A DNA stretch of 64,000 bases from Rhodobacterales bacterium (GCA_026400355.1 JAPLPE010000010.1:1-64000); one strand, 5' to 3'; counted from the stretch's first letter, positions 9,254 to 18,887 are shown. The notes: generated by a model from the letters alone, not told the origin. Program-made: numbers and translations.

Positions 9254-9267
9254 GGTATTTAAATACC
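9254..9267. promoter_or_regulatory. 14-bp perfect palindrome GGTATTTAAATACC
   Basis: A perfect AT-centred palindrome in the 257-base gap between the divergent crotonase and rplM genes, 49 bases before the rplM -35 box. This AT-rich island stands out in a GC-rich region. It looks like an operator for a dimeric regulator, but the regulator is unknown. Confidence 0.4.
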
Positions 9268-9315
9268 CTTTCCATAAGTAATTGAAAATGCTATTTTAAA
9301 AATGAGATTGCGCGC

Positions 9316-9343
9316 TTGACGCTGTCTACCGGATGACTATAAC
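9316..9343 (+). promoter_or_regulatory. Sigma-70 promoter of rplM-rpsI
   Basis: TTGACG (9316-9321), a 16-base spacer and TATAAC (9338-9343) form a near-consensus housekeeping promoter about 60 bases before rplM, as expected for a strongly expressed ribosomal protein operon. Confidence 0.65.
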
Positions 9344-9403
9344 CCGCCCATCCCGATGCCGGGCCGCGCGATGCATGGCCCCTTAAACTTTCTGGTGGTT
9401 CTG

Positions 9404-9865
9404 ATGAAGACCTTTACCGCTACTCCGGCGGATATCGACAAGAAATGGATCGTGATCGACGCCGAGGGTGTGGTGCTCGGCCGTCTTGCCTCAATCATTG
9501 CCATGCGCCTGCGTGGCAAGCACAAGCCTACCTTCACGCCGCACATGGACATGGGCGACAATGTCATCGTGATCAACGCCGAAAAGGTGCAGATCACCGG
9601 CAACAAGCGTGAAGAAAAGAACTACTGGCACACCGGCCACCCCGGCGGGATCAAGTTCCGCACGACCGGCCAGATACTTGACGGCGCCCACCCCGAGCGC
9701 GTCGTGACCCAGGCGGTCAAGCGCATGCTCCCCGGCAACAAGCTGTCGCGCCAGCAGATGACCCATCTGCGCGTGTTTGCGGGCCCCGCCCACAACATGG
9801 AAGCCCAGAAGCCGGAAGTTCTGGACGTCAAAGTGATGAATCCAAAGAACACGAGGACCGCGTAA
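9404..9865 (+). CDS. rplM: 50S ribosomal protein L13
   Basis: A 153-residue protein with the L13 blocks [33 protein letters not shown] and [20 protein letters not shown]13 binds 23S rRNA early in large-subunit assembly. I chose the ATG at 9404 (MKTFTATP); the frame is open from 9356, but those residues are not part of the family. It forms the usual two-gene operon with rpsI, which starts two bases after its stop. Confidence 0.97.
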   Translation: MKTFTATPADIDKKWIVIDAEGVVLGRLASIIAMRLRGKHKPTFTPHMDMGDNVIVINAEKVQITGNKREEKNYWHTGHPGGIKFRTTGQILDGAHPERVVTQAVKRMLPGNKLSRQQMTHLRVFAGPAHNMEAQKPEVLDVKVMNPKNTRTA

Positions 9866-9867
9866 TC

Positions 9868-10359
9868 ATGGCCGAACAGATCAGATCGCTCGAAGAGCTG
9901 AGCGCCGCCGCTGCCGGCATGGCCACAGCCCCGGCCCCTGTTGCCAAGCCGCGCGAACCCGAACGTGACAGCCTTGGCCGTTCCTATGCCACCGGCAAGC
10001 GAAAGAACGCTGTTGCCCGCGTATGGATCAAGCCGGGTTCCGGCAAGGTCATGGTCAATGGCAAGGCGATGGACGTGTATTTCGCCCGTCCCGTGCTGCA
10101 GATGATCCTGCGTCAGCCGTTCTCGGTAGCCGGTGTCACAGGCCAGTTTGACGTGCATGCCACGGTCGCCGGTGGCGGCCTGTCCGGTCAGGCCGGCGCC
10201 GTCAAGCATGGCGTGTCCAAGGCCCTGCAACTTTACGATCCCTCGCTGCGCCCCGCTCTCAAGGCCGCTGGGTTTCTGACCCGCGACAGCCGCGTCGTGG
10301 AACGCAAGAAGTACGGCAAGCGCAAAGCACGCCGGAGTTTCCAGTTCTCCAAGCGCTGA
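9868..10359 (+). CDS. rpsI: 30S ribosomal protein S9
   Basis: A 163-residue protein whose first 35 residues are the Ala/Pro-rich extension seen in alphaproteobacteria. The S9 core follows: [14 protein letters not shown], ending in [16 protein letters not shown], the basic tail that reaches the P-site tRNA. Ends in a clear terminator at 10385. Confidence 0.97.
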   Translation: MAEQIRSLEELSAAAAGMATAPAPVAKPREPERDSLGRSYATGKRKNAVARVWIKPGSGKVMVNGKAMDVYFARPVLQMILRQPFSVAGVTGQFDVHATVAGGGLSGQAGAVKHGVSKALQLYDPSLRPALKAAGFLTRDSRVVERKKYGKRKARRSFQFSKR

Positions 10360-10384
10360 TTGCGCCGGACCGGTCTTCACAATT

Positions 10385-10413
10385 GGCGCGAGGGGCAACC
10401 CTCGTGCCTTTTT
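10385..10413 (+). terminator. Rho-independent terminator of rplM-rpsI
   Basis: A 10-bp stem (GGCGCGAGGG with CCCTCGTGCC, one G-T pair) with a GCAA tetraloop and a run of five T. It begins 26 bases after the rpsI stop. Confidence 0.9.
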
Positions 10414-10581
10414 CTTTGATCTCATGATGGGTTGAACGGATGGAACAGTGCCCAAACGTCATCCAGTTACCCTCCTGAATGCTTGCCAGTTGCGGCATCA
10501 GACGATTTGGTGTTGAACTTTTCCTGTCGGCGGTGAACCATCAGCCGCAACAAAAGACCGGCAGGGGACCAGAGCAAAACC

Positions 10582-11457
10582 ATGGCCTTTGGTAGATTCA
10601 ACAGTCCCGAAGGGGCCCGGGCGTTTGCGCTTGTCCTGCCGCCATTCGTCTATGCGATCCTTCTTCTGGCAGTCCCCCTGTCAGCCATCGTGCTGTTCAG
10701 CTTCTGGACCCAGGACTTCACTTCGGTCGATACGACCTTCACCTTCGCAAACTACCAGAAGATCATCGATGAGCCGATCTACGGCACCTTGCTGGCCCGC
10801 TCGCTCAAGGTCTCGCTTCTGGTGACCGCGATCACGGTGATATTGGCCTATCCCGTGGCCTATTTCGTGTCTTTCTACGTGGACCCCAGCCGCAAATCCC
10901 TGTGGCTGTTCCTGATTACCATCCCGTTCTGGACCTCATACCTGATCCGCGTGTTCCTCTGGAAAGTCATTCTGGGCTACAACGGTGTGATCAACTCAGG
11001 CCTTCTGGGCCTTGGAATCATCAGCGAACCCTTGCAGTCGATCAACTACAACGTCGGCGCGGTTGTCGTCACGCTGGCCCATGCCTACGCTCCCTTCGCG
11101 ATCCTGCCCATCTTTGTGGCGCTGGAAAAGATCGACCGCTCTCTTCTCGAAGCAAGTCAGGATCTGGGTGAAAACCGGATCATGACCTTCATCCGTGTAA
11201 CCCTGCCTTTATCGGTGCCCGGCGTCGTCGCTGCCGTGCTGATCGTCTTTATCCCGACCATCGGCGACTATGTGACGCCCGAACTTCTTGGCGGTTCATC
11301 CGGTAAACTGATTGCCAACATGATCCAGACGCAGTTCCTTCAGCTTAACAACGCCCCGCTCGGGGCGGCGTTGGCCTTGGTCGCGATGCTGTGTGTCGCA
11401 ACGATCAGTTTGCTGTTCGTGTTCCTGAACAGGCGCTGGTTGCGGGGGCGGTCATGA
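10582..11457 (+). CDS. ABC transporter permease, polyamine/PotB type
   Basis: A 291-residue inner-membrane permease with six predicted helices and the EAA loop EASQDLGENRIMTFIRVTLPL-like block near residues 192-212 that contacts the ATPase. The family (PotB/YdcU) imports spermidine, putrescine or related cations. No substrate-binding protein gene is adjacent on either side, so the substrate is not known. Its stop overlaps the next permease start (ATGA at 11454). Confidence 0.85.
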   Translation: MAFGRFNSPEGARAFALVLPPFVYAILLLAVPLSAIVLFSFWTQDFTSVDTTFTFANYQKIIDEPIYGTLLARSLKVSLLVTAITVILAYPVAYFVSFYVDPSRKSLWLFLITIPFWTSYLIRVFLWKVILGYNGVINSGLLGLGIISEPLQSINYNVGAVVVTLAHAYAPFAILPIFVALEKIDRSLLEASQDLGENRIMTFIRVTLPLSVPGVVAAVLIVFIPTIGDYVTPELLGGSSGKLIANMIQTQFLQLNNAPLGAALALVAMLCVATISLLFVFLNRRWLRGRS

Positions 11458-12264
11458 AGAAGGGTGGTTCCCTGCGGGGCTATACGATCGTCTATCTGAT
11501 CTTTCTCTATGCCCCGATCATTCTTCTCCCGATATTCGCGTTCAACAGCGGAACCATCATTGCCTTCCCGCTCTCCGGCTTTTCGACAAAGTGGTTTGCG
11601 GCGCTCCATGACAACACGTTGCTGCGTACGGCCGTGAAGAATTCTCTGACGATCGCAGCCTGCACCTCTGTCTTTGCCACCCTTCTCGGGATCTGTGCGG
11701 CAAGGTCCGGCGCGATGAGCGATTTTGCCTTCAAGAAGGGCATGATCGGCTTCATCATGCTGCCGCTCGTCCTTCCGGAAATCATCATCGCCGTAGCGTT
11801 GCTGGTCATCTTTGTGCAGGTCCTTGGCATCACCCCGTCGAACTGGACGGTGATTGCGGCCCATACGCTGATCTGTACGCCCTTCTCGATCGCCATCCTG
11901 AACGGTGCCTTCCAGAACCTTGATCCCGCCTTTGAAGAGGCGGCGATGGATCTGGGCGAAAACCGATGGGGTGCTTTCCGTTTGGTCATCCTGCCGCTTG
12001 TGATGCCGGGCATCATCTCGTCGATGCTGATCTCGTTCACGATCTCTTTGGACGAATTCATCATCGCCTTCTTTCTAACCGGCTCGAACCCCACGATGCC
12101 TGTCTACATCTGGGGCGCGACCCGGTTCGTGGATTCTCTGCCCATGATCATGGCACTGGACAATCCTCGTGTCGCTGTCAGTCACGCTCCTCATCATTGC
12201 AGAATTTTTCCGCCGCCGCGGCCTTGCCCGGACCGGCGCCAAGGATACCGGAGGCTTCCTGTGA
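11454..12264 (+). pseudogene. ABC transporter permease PotC type, frameshifted near 12160
   Basis: From MKKGGSLRGYTIVYLIFLY to FVDSLPMIMAL (about 235 residues) this is a normal PotC-type permease, with the EAA loop EEAAMDLGENRWGAFRLVIL. After ACTGGACAATCC (near 12155-12166) the frame no longer codes for a helix. The missing last helix is found in the +1 frame, as LVSLSVTLLIIAEFFRRR and then a TGA at 12262 that overlaps the ATPase GTG. A loss of two bases explains this. In the unshifted frame translation passes into the ATPase with no stop, giving a predicted fused product of about 630 residues. It may be a true mutation or an assembly error. Confidence 0.75.
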
Positions 12265-13346
12265 CCGCTCTCATCCAGCTTCGCGGCGTCCAGAAATGGT
12301 ACGGCGATTATCATGCCCTCCGCGGCATTGATCTTGAAATCCGTCAGGGCGAATTCTTCTCGCTCCTCGGACCATCTGGATGCGGCAAGACCACGCTCTT
12401 GCGCACGATTGCAGGGTTTGAAACCCTGTCCGAAGGCACAATGCATATCGACGGCCGCGATATGGCGACTGTGCCTGCCAACGAACGGCCCACGAACATG
12501 GTGTTCCAGTCCTACGCCATCTTTCCGCATCTGAGCGTGGCGGAAAACGTGGCCTTCGGCCTGCGCCGCGACAAATCGTCGAAAGAGCAGAAGGCCAAGC
12601 AGGTGACAGAGGCGCTCGAAATGGTCGGCCTCGGGGGCTATGGCAATCGTGCCGCCCATGCCCTGTCCGGCGGTCAGCGACAGCGCGTGGCACTTGCACG
12701 CGCCCTGATTCTCAAGCCTAAGGTACTGCTGCTCGACGAACCCCTGTCGGCACTCGACAAGAAGATGCGCGAACAGATGCAGGTCGAACTGATCCGGCTG
12801 CAGCGCAACGTGGGCATCACCTTTATCCTCGTGACCCACGATCAGGAAGAGGCGCTGGTCATGTCCGACCGGATCGCTGTCATGTTCGAAGGCGCCATCG
12901 GCCAGATGGCCGACCCCGAGGAACTGTACCGTCGCCCGAATTCGCGCAAGGTAGCCGAATTCATCGGTAAGATGAACATCCTTCCCGGCCATGTGCATTC
13001 CGTCGGCAACCAGATCGGTGTCGAAGTGCGTGGCCTTGGCAAGGCCGACATTGGACCAGATCAGGCGCCCGGCGGTGCAATTGTCGGGGATACACTGATC
13101 GGCATTCGTCCCGAGACCTTGGCGATCCTCTTCCCTGGAGAAGTGACGTCGAACCGGACAGCAGATGGTGTCGTGGACGAAGTGGTCTATTACGGCGATA
13201 TGACATACTATGACGTCAAGTTGCCGGGCATCGACAAGCCTTTGACAATCTCGATGAAGAACCTGATCGGACGGCCCGTGCTCGAAGTTGGCGCGCCGAC
13301 CAAGGTCATCTGGGACGAACGTTCCCTTGTCGTCCTAAGTAAGTAA
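12261..13346 (+). CDS. ABC transporter ATP-binding protein, PotA type
   Basis: A 361-residue ATPase: Walker A GPSGCGKTT near residue 40, Q-loop VFQSYAIFPH, signature LSGGQRQRVALARAL, Walker B VLLLDEPLSALD and H-loop VTHDQEEAL. The last 120 residues form a TOBE/OB domain (IGIRPETLAI). The start is GTG at 12261, overlapping the ancestral stop of the second permease as GTGA. Because of the frameshift upstream, the gene is now also in frame with that permease, so ribosomes could enter it by readthrough as well as at its own start. Confidence 0.88.
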   Translation: MTALIQLRGVQKWYGDYHALRGIDLEIRQGEFFSLLGPSGCGKTTLLRTIAGFETLSEGTMHIDGRDMATVPANERPTNMVFQSYAIFPHLSVAENVAFGLRRDKSSKEQKAKQVTEALEMVGLGGYGNRAAHALSGGQRQRVALARALILKPKVLLLDEPLSALDKKMREQMQVELIRLQRNVGITFILVTHDQEEALVMSDRIAVMFEGAIGQMADPEELYRRPNSRKVAEFIGKMNILPGHVHSVGNQIGVEVRGLGKADIGPDQAPGGAIVGDTLIGIRPETLAILFPGEVTSNRTADGVVDEVVYYGDMTYYDVKLPGIDKPLTISMKNLIGRPVLEVGAPTKVIWDERSLVVLSK

Positions 13347-13467
13347 AACATGATCCGGCAAAGGCGCTCGTACCGCGCGCCACTTTGTCTTGCGGCCGCC
13401 TCTTGCGGCCCAGTACTGTTGTCAGGAGTAACTTTGCCAAGAAGGAAACCCTTGTTGGTCTTGAAGC

Positions 13468-14085
13468 TTAGTTGTCTGGCGGAATGAGGCCGAGGCCGCG
13501 CAAGTAGACCCCGATACCGCTTTCAAGCAGGTCTTCAGGCGAAAACGGGCTGCGCGTGCCGGGACTGGCACGTGCGAAGAGCTCGACCACACCGTGGCTC
13601 ATCGCCCAGATGTGGGCGGAAAACATCGCGGCCGGGGGCCGCCTGTCTTCTGGGATATGCTGGGACAGTTGAACCGAGGCCCTCTCAAGCACCCCCATCG
13701 CGCGGCCGGCGGCAGCGGCAAGTTCCGGTGTACGCTGAATGCTGATCCCGCTTTCGAACATCGCCACATAGTGACCGGGGTATTTGCGGGCAAAAGCCAG
13801 ATATGCCCGGCCCGTCGCCTCGAACGCGGCAAGCGAGGAAGGCTGGCCCTTGTTGAAGGCGTATTCCATCAGGTCGCCAAAAATTTCGTATCCTTGGCGC
13901 GCCGCCTCTGCGATCAGGTCTTCGCGGCCCTCAAAATGGCGATACACGGCCGCAGGTGTCACACCGGCCTCGCGCGCGGCTTCGGAAAGGGTGAAACCTG
14001 TCGGCCCCTTCTCGGCAATCAGCGCGAGACATGCTTCGACCAACGCCTCGCGCAGGTTGCCGTGGTGATACCCGCGCTTGAGCAA
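13468..14085 (-). CDS. TetR family transcriptional regulator
   Basis: A 205-residue regulator. The N-terminal helix-turn-helix is in FTLSEAAREAGVTPAAVYRHFEGREDLIAE (residues 32-61), and the C-terminal ligand domain carries the WHG-like HIWAMSHGVVELFA segment. It starts two bases after the ppk2 stop on the same strand, so it is probably made from the ppk2 transcript and may control it or a distant target. Confidence 0.88.
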   Translation of the reverse strand: MLKRGYHHGNLREALVEACLALIAEKGPTGFTLSEAAREAGVTPAAVYRHFEGREDLIAEAARQGYEIFGDLMEYAFNKGQPSSLAAFEATGRAYLAFARKYPGHYVAMFESGISIQRTPELAAAAGRAMGVLERASVQLSQHIPEDRRPPAAMFSAHIWAMSHGVVELFARASPGTRSPFSPEDLLESGIGVYLRGLGLIPPDN

Positions 14086-14087
14086 GG

Positions 14088-14969
14088 TCAGTGGCCTTTT
14101 TCGCTCTGGGTCACGATCTCAGGTCCACCAACGATCTTGGGATCGAGCTGGCCAACCGCTTTCTTGTCCTTTCGGGCATAGTCAATTGGTTGAAGAACGG
14201 AACGTATCGCATTAATCCGCGTGCGTTTCTTGTCATCGCCCCGCAACACGATCCAGGGAACTGGATCATGCGTACGCGTCAGCGTCTCAGTAATGGCCGA
14301 GGTATAGTCATCCCATTTCTTGAGGCCATCCACATCGATCTGGCTCAATTTCCACTGTTTCAGCGGGTCCTTCTCGCGGTCAAGAAAGCGTTCAAGCTGG
14401 GTCGCCCGCCCGACGTTGAGCCAAAACTTCACCAGATGAATGCCGTCGTCGACCAGCATCTTTTCAAACGGGCCGACCTGATCGAACCACGACCTGCGCT
14501 GCTCGGGACTGCACCAGTTGAACACGCATTCAACTATGCCCCGGTTGTACCAGGACCGGTCAAAGAACACGATTTCGCCCCGTGTCGGCAATTGCGCAAT
14601 GTAGCGCTGAAAATACCACTGGCCTGCCTCGACCTCGGTCGGCTTTGGCAACGCCACCACACGGGCGCCACGCGGGTTGAGGTTCGCGGTCAATGCTTGG
14701 ATCGTGCCGCCCTTGCCGGCAGCATCGCGACCCTCGAAGACCAGCGCAATCCGCGCGCCGGTTTCCTTGACCCAGGCCTGCAGCCGGACGAGTTCGATCT
14801 GAAGCGCGTCTATCTCGGCCTCGTAGTCCTTCTTGGGCATTTCCTCGGGGTAAGGATAGCGCGGGTTCGTCACATCATTGCTGTCCGCCTCTTGGATGAT
14901 CTTGCGGATGTATCCGGGGGCTTCTTCATTGTAGTATCTGCTGATTGCGCCGTCGAATGGCAGGTCCAT
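14088..14969 (-). CDS. ppk2: Polyphosphate kinase 2
   Basis: A 293-residue P-loop kinase of the PPK2 family, which moves phosphate between polyphosphate and nucleotides. Walker A is [16 protein letters not shown] (about residues 78-93), and Walker B/lid residues are in [16 protein letters not shown] and the arginine lid [15 protein letters not shown]. Single-domain class I architecture is expected. The start at 14969 is preceded by GGGAGAG. It leads a two-gene unit with the TetR gene. Confidence 0.92.
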   Translation of the reverse strand: MDLPFDGAISRYYNEEAPGYIRKIIQEADSNDVTNPRYPYPEEMPKKDYEAEIDALQIELVRLQAWVKETGARIALVFEGRDAAGKGGTIQALTANLNPRGARVVALPKPTEVEAGQWYFQRYIAQLPTRGEIVFFDRSWYNRGIVECVFNWCSPEQRRSWFDQVGPFEKMLVDDGIHLVKFWLNVGRATQLERFLDREKDPLKQWKLSQIDVDGLKKWDDYTSAITETLTRTHDPVPWIVLRGDDKKRTRINAIRSVLQPIDYARKDKKAVGQLDPKIVGGPEIVTQSEKGH

Positions 14970-15020
14970 CGAAGCTCTCCCGTCCTTGCCTCTTGCATCT
15001 ACTATGGGGATTGCCCCGCC

Positions 15021-16004
15021 TCAGCGCAATCCAGCCCGCGCAGCGGCGCGGTCAATGGCGGCGATCACGGTATCAGGATAGATGTGGTGCGGCATGTGGC
15101 CAACACCATGCAGCACAGTCAGATGTGCGTCCGGCACAAGGCGGGACAGAGGTTCTGAATGGATCGCAAGCGGAACGGTGACATCCGCATCGCCGTGGAC
15201 AATCTCGACCGGAATGGTGATCTGCGGATAAAGCGGCGACATCTCGACCACCAGCGGGCGCAGAGTGCTTACTTGCCTTGCGTTGGCCCTGATCGCGCTA
15301 CGACGCAGGGAAAGCGGCACGCCAAAGCTGTCGGCATAGCCGACGGGGACCGGGTTCGGCGCAAAGACCCCTATCAGGCTGTCGTCGATCATGCCCTGTG
15401 TCGCGAAGGCCGTCAGCAGTGGCGGTACCGCCACGCCACCCGCAAGCGATCCGTTGACGTTGTAGAACCAGCTCAGCCCGCCGGGCCAAGGCATCACGGG
15501 GCCCGAAATGTCGACCAGTGCTGCGATCCGGTCCGGGAAATAGACGGCCCAGGCGATCGCAACTGTCGCACCATAGGAATGCCCCAGAACAATGGGCCGT
15601 ACCGCGCCAAGCTGGGCAGCCGCCTGCTGCAACAGTTCAGCCTGTTCGCGCGGGCTTTCCGCAGTCGTCGTCCATAGGCTTTCGTAAGCCACCGACGCAC
15701 GCTCCGAATAGCCCGCCCCCGGTCTGTCAAGCATGATCACCCGGTAGTGCGGCGCAAGCCGCCCCGCGAGATCAAAGGTAAAATCCCGCAGATTGCCACC
15801 CGCTCCGTGGATCAGGACAAGGTCAGGCCCCTGTCCCATCACAACCGCATGGATCTTCCGACCGTTAACCGTCAGCATCTGTCCCAGCGGGGGAAACCGC
15901 GCCTGGGCCTCTGTTTCCCGCGCACTGGCCCGTCGTTCGACAAAGATGATGCCCCCCGCCAGAAGCAGGCCGCAAACGAGGATAAGGCTAAGTGCCAATC
16001 GCAT
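15021..16004 (-). CDS. Alpha/beta hydrolase with N-terminal membrane anchor
   Basis: A 327-residue protein with one hydrophobic helix at residues 3-22, then an alpha/beta hydrolase fold. [12 protein letters not shown] is the oxyanion motif, [12 protein letters not shown] holds the nucleophile serine, and HGVGHMPHH the catalytic histidine. The acid is probably in GDADVTV. The helix suggests it is anchored facing the periplasm. Substrate unknown. Its start overlaps the end of the metA gene by 17 bases, so the two are translationally linked. Confidence 0.8.
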   Translation of the reverse strand: MRLALSLILVCGLLLAGGIIFVERRASARETEAQARFPPLGQMLTVNGRKIHAVVMGQGPDLVLIHGAGGNLRDFTFDLAGRLAPHYRVIMLDRPGAGYSERASVAYESLWTTTAESPREQAELLQQAAAQLGAVRPIVLGHSYGATVAIAWAVYFPDRIAALVDISGPVMPWPGGLSWFYNVNGSLAGGVAVPPLLTAFATQGMIDDSLIGVFAPNPVPVGYADSFGVPLSLRRSAIRANARQVSTLRPLVVEMSPLYPQITIPVEIVHGDADVTVPLAIHSEPLSRLVPDAHLTVLHGVGHMPHHIYPDTVIAAIDRAAARAGLR

Positions 16005-16911
16005 TCAGATCATACGGCGTTGTCTGGTATATCTCGTTGATCCAGTTGCCATATAGAAGGTGCGCATGGCTTCTCCACCGATTATGCGGCGGTCTCGCGG
16101 GGTTGTCATCGGGGTAGTAGTTCATCGGTACATTGATCGGCGTGCCATTCCCGATATCCCGGTCATATTCCTGCTTGAGCGTATCACTGTCATATTCGAA
16201 GTGATTGAAGATATAGAGCGCCCTGTGGCCGTCGTCAGCCACAAGACAAGGCCCCACTTCGGGCGATGCCAACAGAGTTTGCAGGCCCGGCGCCGCATCG
16301 ATCTCAGCCTGTTTCATCTCGGTCCAGCGGCTGACCGGGATCACGAACTCGTCCGAAAAGCCGCGCAGGTAAGGCGAGGACGGCTGCAGCATCTGATGCG
16401 GGAAACAGCCAAAGGCCTTGTGCGGCAACATATGCTTCTGCACGCCATGGAAATGATAGATCATCGCCATCCCGCCCCAACAGACGCCAAAGGTCGAATG
16501 AACATGGGTCTGGGTCCAGTCCATGACCGTTTTCAACTCATCCCAATAGGTCACCTCTTCAAAGGCAAGGTGTTCGATCGGGGCGCCGGTGATGATGAGA
16601 CCGTCGAACTTTTCACCCGACTCCGCCACTTCGGCAAAGGGACGATAGAATTCAGCCATGTGCTCGGCCGCCGTATTCCGCGTCTGGTGTTCAGTCATGC
16701 GGATCAACGACAGTTCGATCTGAAGGGGCGTGGCGCCGATCAACCGGGCAAACTGGTTCTCGGTCTGGATCTTCTTGGGCATGAGGTTGAGCAGGCCGAT
16801 CTTCAGCGGTCGGATATCCTGCCGGGCGGCCTGATCATCAGACATGACCATGACCCCTTCACGGGTCAGGACATCATAGGCGGGCAGATTGGCGGGAAGT
16901 TTGATCGGCAT
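15988..16911 (-). CDS. metAA: Homoserine O-acetyltransferase, MetA type
   Basis: A 307-residue class I amidotransferase-fold enzyme that acylates homoserine for methionine synthesis. The catalytic cysteine is in FGVCWGG (Cys144), and the His/Glu pair in IFNHFEYD. The motif TGAPIEHL has Glu where succinyl-using MetA has Gly; in characterised MetA proteins this position sets the acyl donor, with Glu favouring acetyl-CoA. I therefore call it an acetyltransferase. The start at 16911 (MPIKLP) matches the family; the frame is open up to 16965. No SAM-II-like leader is seen upstream. Confidence 0.85.
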   Translation of the reverse strand: MPIKLPANLPAYDVLTREGVMVMSDDQAARQDIRPLKIGLLNLMPKKIQTENQFARLIGATPLQIELSLIRMTEHQTRNTAAEHMAEFYRPFAEVAESGEKFDGLIITGAPIEHLAFEEVTYWDELKTVMDWTQTHVHSTFGVCWGGMAMIYHFHGVQKHMLPHKAFGCFPHQMLQPSSPYLRGFSDEFVIPVSRWTEMKQAEIDAAPGLQTLLASPEVGPCLVADDGHRALYIFNHFEYDSDTLKQEYDRDIGNGTPINVPMNYYPDDNPARPPHNRWRSHAHLLYGNWINEIYQTTPYDLNAIGT

Positions 16912-16977
16912 GGCATGAACCTTGGAACCGGAAGGGCGAAAAACAGAGGGCGATGCTTCGGGCAAAAAGCCCGGCGC

Positions 16978-17847
16978 TCAGCCCCGCATTCGCTCCTCGA
17001 GTCTTGCGGCGACAAGGGTTTCGAAATCAGCGGCTGTTGCTATCAAGGCAATATCCTCGGCCTTGATCGTCAGGCCCCACCGGGCCGCCATAGCGGCATA
17101 GCGGGGCTGACGGTGGGCCAAAGCCTGTGAATAGGTCCAGCGGATAAAGGCATCGGGATCGACCTGATTCTCGGTGCAGGCATTTTCAGTCAGATATTCT
17201 GTCCAGACCCGCGCCAGAAAGGCCGGCTGATAGGCCATCGGCTTTGGCGCCTTGTCAAACCGCCGGATCAGGTCAGCCGTATGCGCCTCAGACCCTTCAA
17301 TCCAGATCATCAGGGTATGGGCCGCCAGATCGGCCAAGATCGGATCGTCCGGGTTGTCGGGATTGACCCACTCACAGATCGACCCGCCCGTGTCGCAGAC
17401 GAAATGCGGATAACCATACAGATCCTGCGAACGGTCAATGAAGTGGGCAGTGTCGAACAATGCTGCGATCTCGGCCCTGCGGAACTGGTCCTGGCGATGG
17501 GTGTATTCGGCAAAGGGCAAGCCACCCTTTGCCGGGCTGCCCGGCTTGCCCAGATAGGTCGACACGGGATTCAGATTTTCAAACGTCATGTTGGACCCGA
17601 TGTAGATCGAATCCGACATGAGAAGATCGCGCAAGAACGGAACCTTCATCGCCTCGCGCTTGGCATTGTCGACGATCAGTTCGCCCATATACCGGGTCCC
17701 GATCCGGTAATCGACCGAGTAGTGGAACCAGTCACCATGCTTCCGCAGGATATGACTGACATGAGTCTTGCCCAGCCCGGACATGCCAAAGAACAGGACC
17801 CGCTTGCGGTCGGCGGCACGCCATTCATCGGCAGTCTGATAGATCAT
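16978..17847 (-). CDS. P-loop ATPase/kinase-like protein of unknown function
   Basis: A 289-residue soluble protein with a Walker A motif GMSGLGKTH at about residues 21-29 close to the N terminus, like small-molecule kinases. Later conserved-looking blocks are YSVDYRIGTRYM, FICDTGG-like HFVCDTGGSICEW near residue 150, and LMIWIEGSE near residue 180, which resembles a Walker B strand. I do not recognise a characterised family. Its start overlaps the EamA gene stop (ATGA) and metAA follows 66 bases later, so it sits between an exporter and a methionine enzyme. A role in amino-acid metabolism is only a guess. Confidence 0.7.
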   Translation of the reverse strand: MIYQTADEWRAADRKRVLFFGMSGLGKTHVSHILRKHGDWFHYSVDYRIGTRYMGELIVDNAKREAMKVPFLRDLLMSDSIYIGSNMTFENLNPVSTYLGKPGSPAKGGLPFAEYTHRQDQFRRAEIAALFDTAHFIDRSQDLYGYPHFVCDTGGSICEWVNPDNPDDPILADLAAHTLMIWIEGSEAHTADLIRRFDKAPKPMAYQPAFLARVWTEYLTENACTENQVDPDAFIRWTYSQALAHRQPRYAAMAARWGLTIKAEDIALIATAADFETLVAARLEERMRG

Positions 17848-18782
17848 GGCGGGCCTTGGACCAGAGGAACGGGATCTGCCGTCCTCTGACGCTGAAACAG
17901 CCTGCCGTCAAGGATCACAAGGCCAAGCGCCAACAACGCAAACCCCCCATAGGCCCGCAACGGCAGCACCTCGTCAAAGACAATGGCGCCAAGAACAATG
18001 GCAATCGGGGCCACCAGCAGGGTCGTCAGGCTGACATTACCCGCCCCGACCATCCCGATCAGCCGGTAGAACAACAGATAGGCGATGGCCGTCGACAGGA
18101 AGGCAAGATAGCCCAGCGCGCCCCAGACGTGCCAGTCATGGGAAAAGGTCGGCACGCCTTCAAAAGCAATGGCAACGGGCACCATGATCAGGCTGGACCC
18201 CGTCAGCATCCCGGCCGCCGCCACCTGCGGCCGCAACCCGCCAAGGGCGACGCGGGCGAAGGCTCCTGAAACCGCATAGGACAACGTTGCAGCGACAAGA
18301 GCCAGTTGGGCCAGCGACGTAAGATCGAGATTGGCCAGCGCCGAGAGGCCGATGGCGGTCGCCACTCCGGCAAAGCCGATTGTCACCCCCAGTATCTTGC
18401 GCAGCGTCAGCCGTTCGTCGCGGAACACGATGGCCGCAACCACCACACCCAGAATGGCAGTCGACGCGTTCAAGATCCCGGCAAGACCTGACGGAATCGT
18501 CAACTGGCCCCAGGTGATCAGCGAAAAGGGCAGGGCGTTGTTAAGGAACCCCATCACCAGAAAACTGAGCCAGACCCTCGGGCGGCGGGGCAATTCATAG
18601 CCTTGCCACAGGACAAAGGCCCAAAGGACAGTCGCGGCGCCAACCACCCGGAACGCCACTGTGGACAAGAAGCCGACCTCTGTCAGCGCGACCTTGTTCG
18701 ACAGGAAGGAAGCCCCCCAGATCGCGGCGAGTATCCCCATTTCGACCCATGCTCGGGTCGTCATTGTTTTCTGCTGTATCAT
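17844..18782 (-). CDS. EamA family drug/metabolite exporter
   Basis: A 312-residue membrane protein with ten predicted helices in two EamA repeats. The N terminus (AAIWGASFLSNKVAL) and SGLAGILNASTAILGVVVAAI after helix 3 are typical. Members export amino acids or metabolites such as threonine, homoserine or cysteine derivatives. Next to metAA a link to sulfur amino acids is possible but unproven. The start could also be the ATG six codons later (MTTRAW). Confidence 0.85.
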   Translation of the reverse strand: MIQQKTMTTRAWVEMGILAAIWGASFLSNKVALTEVGFLSTVAFRVVGAATVLWAFVLWQGYELPRRPRVWLSFLVMGFLNNALPFSLITWGQLTIPSGLAGILNASTAILGVVVAAIVFRDERLTLRKILGVTIGFAGVATAIGLSALANLDLTSLAQLALVAATLSYAVSGAFARVALGGLRPQVAAAGMLTGSSLIMVPVAIAFEGVPTFSHDWHVWGALGYLAFLSTAIAYLLFYRLIGMVGAGNVSLTTLLVAPIAIVLGAIVFDEVLPLRAYGGFALLALGLVILDGRLFQRQRTADPVPLVQGPP

Positions 18783-18887
18783 TTGTCGGGGCTACGCCCG
18801 TAGCAGAGGCAACTCAACCCGATTCATGCGTGATGGTCATCGCTGGGACCAGACTATCTGGGCGCAAGTCGAGTTGGCCAATATGCA

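Noticed and set aside
12150-12170. Programmed ribosomal frameshift in the ABC permease
   Set aside because: No slippery heptamer or stem is seen at the site; a two-base loss explains it, and PotC proteins do not use recoding.
16912-16980. SAM-II riboswitch upstream of metAA
   Set aside because: The 66-base gap lacks the conserved pseudoknot sequences; only a short stem with a T-containing loop is present.
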